From contig JADBKA010000266.1 in NCBI GenBank assembly GCA_014896635.1, positions 1 to 6,233 on the forward strand: a DNA stretch of 6,233 nucleotides, in the 5' to 3' direction. A model generated the notes under the pieces. It was given only the letters and a program-made list of their open reading frames with translations. It had not been told where the DNA came from and did no database searches. Shown in pieces: positions 1 through 5,284 of the stretch. The first letter of the stretch is position 1. Every line of letters begins with the position of its first letter. The translations under genes were made by a program, and so were the position numbers. Source of the stretch: Ktedonobacteraceae bacterium (GTDB lineage Bacteria > Chloroflexota > Ktedonobacteria > Ktedonobacterales > Ktedonobacteraceae).

Positions 1-155
1 GTATAGCATAGCTGCAAATAAAAGCCGATCTCCCTGCCCCATTTATCCCCATCACTTGACAGCCGTAATTTATCCTTCATCTGGAAGACTTTTTGCCAAA
101 TGTCTGCTAGCAGGTCGGGTCACCTGCCATTCCCAGAGAAATGAAGAGCTGGTCG
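1..155. other. Non-coding left edge
   Basis: No convincing gene is visible on either strand. The stretch contains a palindrome CTGCTAGCAG (104-113) that runs into a short hairpin (GCAGGT 110-115 pairing with ACCTGC 122-127), with no T-run after it. A TTGACA hexamer at 56-61 has no acceptable -10 box at 16-18 bases. The stretch is probably the 3' region of a rightward gene outside the window, because a rightward terminator follows immediately. Confidence 0.5.
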
Positions 156-196
156 CCAGGGAAGCGACTCGATAGGTCGCCCTCCCCTGGAATTTT
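156..196 (+). terminator. Rightward intrinsic terminator
   Basis: CCAGGG (156-161) and GCGAC (164-168) pair with GTCGC (176-180) and CCCTGG (185-190) around a 7-base loop. The two stem blocks are separated by a small internal bulge (AA against CCTC). AATTTTTT follows directly at 191-198, which is the U-tract expected for a transcript running left to right. Read leftward, the hairpin has no T-run behind it, so it serves the leftward DsbA-like gene (stop at 197-199) poorly. It probably ends a transcript entering from the left edge and insulates the convergent gene. Confidence 0.6.
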
Positions 197-826
197 TTAG
201 CCAGCCAGGACCGGTCCCCACTTAGCTTGCGCTCTGTCGCGCTTCAGCTCGAAGAGGTTGGGCTGGCGCAGCGCCCAGACTGTGTAGTCCCATAGTTCGC
301 CTGCTGCCTCTCCAGCAGGCACTGTATGAATGATTGGTCCGTAGAAGCCAACAGTGGAGCCTTCGATAGCAATGGTTGGCACGCCAAAGGCATGATACCG
401 CTTTACTGCCTCTTCATGGTCGGCAATCACCTCCTGAATTGTCTTCTGGTCAGCCAGCACAGCATCCACAAAATCGGCACCAAAGCCTGCTTCTGTCGCG
501 CAGGCCGCCACGATCTCTTTCTCTCTGATGCTCTGCTTGTGGCCATGCTGCGCATTGCCAAGCGCGATATAGAGCCGCTCGACGCCCTCGTTACCGCGCT
601 GCCGACGTGCCAGGGCCAGCGTCCGTAGAGCCATCCAGCCAGATCCGACATAATCAGGTTCGACGCCTTCCTTGCGATTAATCATTTCGAGGCTGAAGAA
701 ACGCCAGCGCACATCAATCGGGCGCACCTGGCGCGCCTCGCGTATCCAGAGTGCCGTACGCCAGGCCAGAGGACAGAGCGGGTCGAAATGGAACTGAATG
801 CTGACCGGAGTCGATGCTGCTTTCAT
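197..826 (-). CDS. DsbA-family protein, Rv2466c (mycothiol-dependent nitroreductase)-like, with CPLA active site
   Basis: This 209-residue protein has a DsbA-type thioredoxin fold. The first strand and active site read FHFDPLCPLAW (residues 12-22). The cis-proline motif GVPT is at 148-151 (Pro150). The end, with GFYGP (159-163), GEAAGELWD and LFELKR (191-196), follows the layout of the mycobacterial enzyme Rv2466c, a mycothiol-dependent reductase, as I remember it. Length matches that family. The usual CPxC is CPLA here: Cys18 is kept and the resolving cysteine is Ala21. That points to a monothiol mechanism using a low-molecular-weight thiol, or to a non-redox role. No signal peptide is seen, so it is probably cytoplasmic. 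The ATG start is supported by a G-rich ribosome site (830-836). It appears to be transcribed alone from a promoter with an inverted repeat (861-880). Family assignment is fairly sure; substrate and thiol cofactor are unknown. Confidence 0.8.
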   Translation of the reverse strand: MKAASTPVSIQFHFDPLCPLAWRTALWIREARQVRPIDVRWRFFSLEMINRKEGVEPDYVGSGWMALRTLALARRQRGNEGVERLYIALGNAQHGHKQSIREKEIVAACATEAGFGADFVDAVLADQKTIQEVIADHEEAVKRYHAFGVPTIAIEGSTVGFYGPIIHTVPAGEAAGELWDYTVWALRQPNLFELKRDRAQAKWGPVLAG

Positions 827-829
827 AGA

Positions 830-836
830 CCCCCCT
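830..836 (-). promoter_or_regulatory. Ribosome binding site of the DsbA-like gene
   Basis: On the minus strand AGGGGGG lies 3 bases before the ATG at 826-824. It is G-rich rather than a textbook AGGAGG, but its place supports this start codon. Confidence 0.55.
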
Positions 837-860
837 ATGCTGTCTTCGTGAAGTAAGTTT

Positions 861-880
861 CTATACTTTCTAAAGTATAG
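861..880. promoter_or_regulatory. Inverted-repeat operator candidate upstream of the DsbA-like gene
   Basis: The 9-base arms CTATACTTT (861-869) and AAAGTATAG (872-880) are exact reverse complements around a CT spacer. The repeat covers the transcription start predicted from the extended -10 at 885-893. A dimeric repressor bound here would block transcription of the DsbA-like gene. Size and symmetry suit small winged-helix regulators such as the MarR or HxlR families, which often control redox or xenobiotic genes. No regulator gene is visible in the window, so the binding protein is unknown. A related half-site, TTAGTATAG, follows at 883-891. Confidence 0.6.
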
Positions 881-884
881 TGTT

Positions 885-893
885 AGTATAGCA
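885..893 (-). promoter_or_regulatory. Extended -10 promoter for the DsbA-like gene
   Basis: On the minus strand the sequence reads TGCTATACT, a TGn extended -10 followed by TATACT (5 of 6 consensus bases). No good -35 is found at 16-18 bases, which is acceptable for extended -10 promoters. Transcription would start near 878, giving an untranslated leader of about 50 bases. A second TATACT (874-879) within the inverted repeat is an alternative. Confidence 0.45.
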
Positions 894-999
894 TATGGCA
901 GAAAGCGAAGTTATGTCAAAAGCTGGATGCTATCGCCATGTGCTGGTCAAAAATCGCTGGCAGCCGCTGCGCTCCTCCGCAGTGAGGAAGCGTATGTGG

Positions 1000-1515
1000 T
1001 CAGTGGCTTGTAGGCAGTATGTTCTGTACACTGATGATCTGAGGAATCGGTGTCTGTTGTTGAGCGGACCGGCGCGCCATCCATCGCTGCCAGGGGAAAC
1101 GGAACTCCCTCGTTTTGAGTTGTGTCAGGAAAAGCGGGAGCGTTTCCCGCTCCATCAGCCACTGTACTTCACCGGCATTGAGCAGCAGGGGTACGCTCTC
1201 GCTTGTGAAGAGCAGAATACCCGTACAATCCATCTCATGGGCGAATGTATGAATACTGCGTGCAGCATCGTGCGTGTACAGTTCAACGGGTTGAACCTGT
1301 ATCTCGTATCTGCGTGCTTTATGGCGAATAGCTTCCAGAAAATCTTGCGATTGCTGAATGTATTCTAGCCGAACTTTCCTTTTTTGGCCGATTCCAGGAA
1401 TGCGGATAAGTGAGAGGGCGATAAGTCCTGTTTTGAACAGGGACGCCAGAACAACCGCTTCGGTGATAGCATCCATCTCTACGTGTTCTGTGAAAGGAAG
1501 CAATAACTGTTTCAT
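1000..1515 (-). CDS. Universal-stress-protein-like protein, degenerate nucleotide site
   Basis: This 171-residue soluble protein shows the alternating strand/helix pattern of the Usp fold. Strand 1 is KQLLLPFTE (2-10), followed by a helix near 13-28 and strand LIALSLIRIP (31-40). A long helix covers about 48-70, then strand IQVQPVELY (72-80), helix AARSIHTFAHEM (84-95), strand GILLFTS (99-105), and a last helix/strand pair near 117-134. The classic GxxG-9x-G(S/T) ATP-binding loop of UspA is absent; the region reads TSESVPLLLNAGEV. An Arg/Gln-rich tail of about 35 residues follows the fold. The ATG has a weak purine-rich site (AAAGAAG) directly before it. A GATAAT -10 candidate (1579-1584, minus strand) lacks a convincing -35. 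The opposite-strand frame is rich in Cys, His and Arg and looks like an antisense shadow. The fold call rests on pattern alone and is moderately sure; the function is unknown. Confidence 0.6.
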   Translation of the reverse strand: MKQLLLPFTEHVEMDAITEAVVLASLFKTGLIALSLIRIPGIGQKRKVRLEYIQQSQDFLEAIRHKARRYEIQVQPVELYTHDAARSIHTFAHEMDCTGILLFTSESVPLLLNAGEVQWLMERETLPLFLTQLKTREFRFPWQRWMARRSAQQQTPIPQIISVQNILPTSH

Positions 1516-1682
1516 CTTCTTTGCCCGTTTCTAAGCCTTCAAAGCTAGAACTGTTTCTGATCGCATCCGCGAGCGTACATTATCGTCTGCATCCATCGTT
1601 CCCAGCATATGACAGGGAGACTCAGAGCCACCTCAGAGCGCTGCCAGGAAGGCTCAAGGTACGCTCAAAATGTCTGGAGAGG

Positions 1683-1712
1683 TTGCCCCGGCGGCGAGAA
1701 GAGGAATATAAT
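1683..1712 (+). promoter_or_regulatory. Sigma-70-like promoter of the CPBP protease gene
   Basis: TTGCCC (1683-1688) and a perfect TATAAT (1707-1712) are separated by 18 bases. Transcription would begin near 1719, leaving only about 19 bases before the GTG at 1738. The rest of the spacer between the divergent genes (1516-1682) shows nothing else that I can name. Confidence 0.55.
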
Positions 1713-1737
1713 GCCCATAGCAGATTTTTAAACGGTT

Positions 1738-2559
1738 GTGGAAAAGGCAAACGTCGAAGAAAGAAGCAGATCGTTGGCTGAGCAAAAGTTGCGCGAGCAG
1801 GTTCCCTGGACGATGCAACAGACCTTTCTGGGTATCCTGTTCACTCTGGTTCCCTGGCTGATCCTCTCTTTCTGGCTGGCTTTTGCCAGCGGTAGTCCGC
1901 CGGGCAAACCGCTGCCACCAGAGGTGGACCTTGCCAATGCTCTTGTGCTGTTTGTTTTCGGCTCATTGATCGAGGGAACATTCCTGATTGCGCCGCTCGT
2001 CTTTGCCCGGCGCGCCTATCGTCCTGTACAGGAGCGTCGCCTGCGCTGGCGTCGGGCCTGGCAGGCACTGGGATTCAGGCGTTCCCATCTGTGGCGTGCC
2101 GTGCTGCTGGTGGTAGCTGGTTTTCTGCTGATCACTGCCATCAATTTCCTGTACGGCTATCTCATCACGCTCCTGCACCAGTATTTTCCTTCCATTAACA
2201 TCCAGACAAACGACCAGCGTGTCCTGCAAGAGGGAAAACTCGCTCCACTTTCAACCTATGCGCTGCTGCTGGCAGCGGTCCTGGTCGCGCCCTTCTGTGA
2301 GGAAATGTTCTTTCGCGGTTTTGTCTTTATGGGACTGCTGCGCGGAATGTCGCTGGTATGGGCTGGCGTCTTTAGTGCACTGATTTTTGCGGTCGCACAT
2401 GCTGATCCCGGCTCGTTTCCTGTCCTCTTTATCATTGGCCTGGTGCTGGCCTATCTGCGCTGGCGCAGTGGCTCAATCTGGCCCGCCATTGTTCTGCACC
2501 TGCTCAACAACGGGCTGAGCGCGCTGATAATCATGCTCACCCTGCATGGCATCCTCTAA
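1738..2559 (+). CDS. CPBP-family intramembrane metalloprotease
   Basis: This 273-residue membrane protein carries the three signature motifs of the CPBP (Abi/CAAX protease 2) family. They are EEMFFR (Glu188, Glu189, Arg193), FAVAH (Phe217, His221) and HLLNN (His254, Asn257/258). The glutamates and histidines should bind the catalytic metal within the membrane. Hydrophobic segments lie near 30-50, 66-90, 120-145, 173-187, 196-220, 226-240 and 247-270. Bacterial members have been linked to bacteriocin self-immunity, protein processing and surface-protein display; no substrate can be deduced here. Start choice is uncertain. GTG at 1738 follows an in-frame stop (1729-1731) and has no clear ribosome site; ATG at 1813 (MQQTFLGIL), just before the first membrane segment, is the main alternative. 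The last 87 bases overlap the convergent membrane-protein gene. Family is confident, exact start is not. Confidence 0.88.
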   Translation: MEKANVEERSRSLAEQKLREQVPWTMQQTFLGILFTLVPWLILSFWLAFASGSPPGKPLPPEVDLANALVLFVFGSLIEGTFLIAPLVFARRAYRPVQERRLRWRRAWQALGFRRSHLWRAVLLVVAGFLLITAINFLYGYLITLLHQYFPSINIQTNDQRVLQEGKLAPLSTYALLLAAVLVAPFCEEMFFRGFVFMGLLRGMSLVWAGVFSALIFAVAHADPGSFPVLFIIGLVLAYLRWRSGSIWPAIVLHLLNNGLSALIIMLTLHGIL

Positions 2560-3510
2560 ATGCTGCGGTGATCGGTAAGATCTGTGGCGCAGCTCACCTT
2601 GCAGGATGCGCATGGCACCCAGAAGCATGCTCAGCAGCATCACCTGAGTGAAGAAAAACGTCGCCTCATCAAGGCTATTCCAGGAAGCTCTAAAGATAAG
2701 CAGCAAGAAAGGAATGACGCCAAAGAGGAACGTGGGGCCGGGCTGTGTTTTCCAGCAGGATGGACGCAGCCACCAGATGAGCAGGCTGAGACCGAGCGCG
2801 CTGAGAGCAATGGCGCGCTCCAGCGTCATGAACGAACGGCTCTCAGCCGGAGCACGAAAGTAGAATAAAACAACCACTATTCCCCAGAAAAAGGGAGCGA
2901 TGCGAAAGAAGCGCACATCCCACTGTGAGACCGGCATCCGTGCAATAGCAAAACTCAGGCTGGCTCCGAGAAAGGCACTGCTGGCAGCGGCATAAAGATG
3001 CATAAAAACCGGGGAATTCGGGTCTATGCCGAGCAGGGAAAGGCTATAATCGGTGATGTTGAGCAGAGACCAGGTGACACCAAAAACAGCCCCGAGGCGT
3101 ATCCAGGGGTCCTTCGCTCGCAGTAGCACGGCAAGCCAGCAGCCAGAAACTGGCAGTATATAACCCAGAAATACAGCATCCGCCGGATAGTAGCCGTGAG
3201 TCCATCCCAGGACGAGAATGCTTGCCAGGCTCAGGCCAAATACCAGCGTCAGGGCGAAGAGAATGATAAAGCGCGGCACCCAGATAATGACGGGCAGGTC
3301 GCTGGAATACGCTGTTTGCTCCGGCGCGCGTGAAGCTGTTTTATCGGTATCGCGTGATGTTGCTGTTGTGGTTGAAATAGATGTATGATTGTGCTGATCG
3401 TCTCGCAGTATCTCTGGCTGTGTCACGCTTTCTGCCATAGAAAAAACACTTTCTTCTGAATCTGGCTGCTCTCCTGGTTTATCTAACGAATGACAGACTG
3501 GATTCGGCAC
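2473..3510 (-). CDS. Unknown polytopic membrane protein, about 8 membrane segments
   Basis: I do not recognise this 345-residue protein. A hydrophilic N-terminal region of about 75 residues includes a Ser/Thr/Asp-rich low-complexity part (42-60). It is followed by hydrophobic segments near 78-102, 112-130, 137-152, 168-190, 203-219, 232-248, 260-275 and 285-301, then a polar tail of about 44 residues. No known catalytic or transporter motif stands out. The gene lies 89 bases after pncB on the same strand with no convincing terminator or promoter between, so cotranscription is likely. A role linked to nicotinate uptake or NAD metabolism is possible but only guilt by association. The start is weakly supported: GTG at 3510-3508 has no ribosome site, Met25 (3438-3436) is an alternative, and the frame stays open upstream as far as the pncB end. 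The last 29 codons lie antisense to the end of the CPBP gene, including its HLLNN motif. Confidence 0.7.
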   Translation of the reverse strand: MPNPVCHSLDKPGEQPDSEESVFSMAESVTQPEILRDDQHNHTSISTTTATSRDTDKTASRAPEQTAYSSDLPVIIWVPRFIILFALTLVFGLSLASILVLGWTHGYYPADAVFLGYILPVSGCWLAVLLRAKDPWIRLGAVFGVTWSLLNITDYSLSLLGIDPNSPVFMHLYAAASSAFLGASLSFAIARMPVSQWDVRFFRIAPFFWGIVVVLFYFRAPAESRSFMTLERAIALSALGLSLLIWWLRPSCWKTQPGPTFLFGVIPFLLLIFRASWNSLDEATFFFTQVMLLSMLLGAMRILQGELRHRSYRSPQHLEDAMQGEHDYQRAQPVVEQVQNNGGPD

Positions 3511-3599
3511 ATCGGTATAGCCAGGAAGACCGGGAGGACCCGATCTCCTGAAAGCGAAAGGCTTGCGTGCGATCTGGTTCTGCCTTGATGCCGCAGCCT

Positions 3600-4991
3600 T
3601 CAGACACTCTCCTCTACTGTTTGCATTACCTGCTTACGCAAAGCTTGCAGCCCGCTGCTGAAGTGTACCGGGTAGGGTTGCTCAGCGGTCAGTTCGCGGT
3701 ATTGCCTGGGCAGCATTGCCAGATTCTGCTGCGCCAGCTCGCGGATCTCCGAAAGCGGCGGTAAACTCCCCGGCACAATCTCACCATTGCGCATCACCGG
3801 GCGCAGAATCCGGTGATAATTGTCCGGGCGCGGTTCATGCGCGAGTTGAATGATATCTTCTTCCCAATCGGGATGGCGATAGATTTCTTTTTTGCCAGGC
3901 CAGGTGGTCTTGGCTTCCGCCAGTTTCATTTTGGGATACTCGTTGCCAGCTTCATCGACATACCATACCTCTTTATACACCATCCCGATAGAACCGCCAT
4001 TCACGCCATGTCTGGCTGAGCCTGCCCCGCTGCCTAACGCGGTTCCTACCCCAAATGAGTCGATAACCGCTCCCGCTTTTACCAGGTCGGCAATCTTCCA
4101 CTCATCCAGATCCCCACTGGCGAGAATGCGCACCGAGTGTAGCCCGGCTTTATCAAGCTGTTCGCGGACATATTTGCTATCCTCGACCAGATCGCCACTA
4201 TCCAGGCGCACACCTGCGAGCGTGTGACCCAGCGTTTCCTGTGTGCGTAGCGCGACCTGAATGGCGGTATGGATCGCCTGGCGCGTATTATAGGTGTCCA
4301 GCAGTAGCGTATAGCGGTTATACGCCTGTGCCACAGCCTCGAATGCCTGCTCCTCCGTATCGAACAATTCGACCAGAGCGTGTGGGATGGTCCCGGTAGC
4401 AGGAAGGCGATACTCGTAAGCGGCATTGAGTAACGAAGTGCTGGAACATCCCCCGATGTAGGATGCGCGCGCTACGGCCATCGGCTCCTGTGCGCGCCTG
4501 AACGCAAATTCGGCGACACGGCGTGGATGACCCTGCTCAGCAGCGTAGACAATGCGCGACGCTTTGGTGGCAATTAATGTCGCCAGGGCTATCGGCTGGA
4601 GCAGGCCCGCTTCGAGCAAAATCGCCTCACGAAATGGAGCGGTCACGCGCAAGATCGGTTCGTTCGGAAAAGCTATCGAGCCTTCCGGGAGGGCCAGGAT
4701 CTCGCCTGTGAAGCGCAACTGCTCCAGCTCGTCCAGGAAGGCCGCATCATAGTCACGGATACGTGCCAGAAATTGTAATTCCTGCTGCGTATAACGAAAT
4801 GACTGAACAAATTCTAGAGCTGCTTCCAGCCCTGCGACGAGCAGATAGGCTCCCCCAAAAGGAGCTGCGCGCGTGTAGAGATCGAAGGTGGTCAGGCCAT
4901 TACGCCCGCTGCGCCACGAGACATAAGCCGCATCTGGATGATACATGTCTGCCATCAGTCCTGGATGAATTTGAGGGGAACGACGGTGCAT
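3600..4991 (-). CDS. pncB: Nicotinate phosphoribosyltransferase
   Basis: The enzyme joins nicotinate to PRPP to give nicotinate mononucleotide, normally driven by ATP hydrolysis (EC 6.3.4.21). This is the entry step of the Preiss-Handler salvage route to NAD, in the cytoplasm. The 463-residue length is normal. Visible family motifs, in order: an N-terminal LMADMYHPDAAY (12-23) in place of the common LLTDLY start; GTIPHA (200-205), with His204 at the position of the catalytic phosphohistidine; LLLDTYNT (229-236); VRLDSGDL (261-268); ILASGDLDE (289-297); and DSFGVGT (311-317). These phosphate- and ribose-binding loops look intact, so the protein should be active. GTIPHA resembles archaeal-type sequences more than the GTxAHS of many bacteria. 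The ATG has a good ribosome site (4998-5004) and a promoter at 5037-5065. The gene leads a probable two-gene unit with the membrane protein downstream. Confidence 0.93.
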   Translation of the reverse strand: MHRRSPQIHPGLMADMYHPDAAYVSWRSGRNGLTTFDLYTRAAPFGGAYLLVAGLEAALEFVQSFRYTQQELQFLARIRDYDAAFLDELEQLRFTGEILALPEGSIAFPNEPILRVTAPFREAILLEAGLLQPIALATLIATKASRIVYAAEQGHPRRVAEFAFRRAQEPMAVARASYIGGCSSTSLLNAAYEYRLPATGTIPHALVELFDTEEQAFEAVAQAYNRYTLLLDTYNTRQAIHTAIQVALRTQETLGHTLAGVRLDSGDLVEDSKYVREQLDKAGLHSVRILASGDLDEWKIADLVKAGAVIDSFGVGTALGSGAGSARHGVNGGSIGMVYKEVWYVDEAGNEYPKMKLAEAKTTWPGKKEIYRHPDWEEDIIQLAHEPRPDNYHRILRPVMRNGEIVPGSLPPLSEIRELAQQNLAMLPRQYRELTAEQPYPVHFSSGLQALRKQVMQTVEESV

Positions 4992-4997
4992 CTCGAA

Positions 4998-5004
4998 CTC
5001 CCTT
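4998..5004 (-). promoter_or_regulatory. Ribosome binding site of pncB
   Basis: AAGGGAG on the minus strand lies 6 bases before the ATG at 4991-4989 and fixes the pncB start. Confidence 0.75.
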
Positions 5005-5022
5005 ACTGTCGTTTCTGGTGGT

Positions 5023-5037
5023 TTGACTTAGTGTCAA
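5023..5037. promoter_or_regulatory. Inverted repeat in the divergent promoter region
   Basis: TTGAC (5023-5027) and GTCAA (5033-5037) form 5-base arms around TTAGT. The element covers the -35 of the rightward promoter and the predicted start point (near 5030) of the pncB transcript. It could be an operator, possibly for an NAD-metabolism regulator of the NrtR or NiaR type. I cannot match it to a known motif, and TTGAC is also promoter consensus, so it may be incidental. Confidence 0.35.
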
Positions 5038-5046
5038 TTGTACAAT
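5037..5046. promoter_or_regulatory. Perfect palindrome ATTGTACAAT between the divergent promoters
   Basis: A 10-base perfect palindrome contains the whole pncB -10 (5037-5042) and touches the first base of the P1 -10 (5046-5051). A dimeric regulator bound here would affect both directions at once. It is short enough that chance, or the base composition of two -10 boxes, could explain it. Confidence 0.4.
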
Positions 5047-5065
5047 ATAGTAGGGGCCTTTGCAA
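5037..5065 (-). promoter_or_regulatory. Leftward promoter of pncB
   Basis: On the minus strand TTGCAA (5065-5060), a 17-base spacer and TACAAT (5042-5037; 5 of 6 consensus bases) form a good sigma-70-like promoter. The start near 5030 gives a leader of about 40 bases containing the pncB ribosome site. It overlaps rightward promoter P1 by 15 bases. Confidence 0.6.
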
Positions 5066-5069
5066 CGCT

Positions 5070-5086
5070 GGCGAGAATTCCTCGCC
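5070..5086 (+). other. Hairpin at the 5' end of the P1 transcript
   Basis: GGCGAG (5070-5075) and CTCGCC (5081-5086) can pair around AATTC. The hairpin begins about 12 bases after the predicted P1 start. No U-tract follows, so it is not a terminator; it could stabilise the 5' end of the message. Confidence 0.35.
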
Positions 5087-5156
5087 TTCTCGAGGACACA
5101 TCCGACGCAGTTCTGCCGTCCAGTACCTCTATCGTAAGCATTGCGCAAAAAAGGGC

Positions 5157-5185
5157 TTGCAACTTTGCGTTCTTCCATGCATAAT
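5157..5185 (+). promoter_or_regulatory. Rightward promoter P2 of the coiled-coil gene
   Basis: TTGCAA (5157-5162), a 17-base spacer and CATAAT (5180-5185; 5 of 6 consensus bases) give a second rightward promoter with a start near 5192. It would yield a leader of about 93 bases and, unlike P1, does not collide with the pncB promoter. Confidence 0.5.
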
Positions 5186-5273
5186 TCTTATAGAGGGAGA
5201 GAGGCATTTGAAAGGGCATTATAGGCAGCATACAGAATATCTTTGAGCCATCAGGCAAAGGAACATAGCAATG

Positions 5274-5278
5274 AGGAG
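5274..5278 (+). promoter_or_regulatory. Ribosome binding site of the coiled-coil gene
   Basis: AGGAG lies 6 bases before the ATG at 5285, a near-ideal arrangement that fixes the start of the truncated gene. The motif itself lies inside a three-codon mini-ORF (ATG-AGG-AGC-TAA, 5271-5282). Confidence 0.75.
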
Positions 5279-5284
5279 CTAACC

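Larger units (their letters stand above)
5023..5051 (+). promoter_or_regulatory. Rightward promoter P1 of the coiled-coil gene
   Basis: TTGACT (5023-5028), a 17-base spacer and TATAGT (5046-5051) make a strong sigma-70-like promoter. Transcription would begin near 5058, leaving a leader of about 225 bases before the ATG at 5285. Confidence 0.6.

Noticed and set aside
949..984. Possible leftward terminator after the Usp-like gene
   Set aside because: A 7-base stem (965-971 with 978-984) is present, but the T-run (953-949 on the minus strand) begins 11 bases beyond the stem, too far for a standard intrinsic terminator.
895..1368. Rightward open frame of 157 codons opposite the Usp-like gene
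   Set aside because: Its translation is rich in Cys, His, Arg and Trp with no fold-like pattern, and its start lies within the DsbA promoter; the opposite strand gives a sensible alpha/beta protein.
1521..1781. Rightward 86-codon frame in the spacer before the CPBP gene
   Set aside because: It has a TTG start with no ribosome site and a very basic tail, and it runs through the promoter into the CPBP gene in another frame.
3511..3599. Possible terminator between pncB and the membrane protein
   Set aside because: Only a weak 4-base CGGG/CCCG stem is seen and no T-run follows it in the leftward direction.
5177..5224. Sixteen-codon upstream ORF in the coiled-coil leader
   Set aside because: It has no ribosome site, and its ATG lies upstream of the predicted P2 transcription start.
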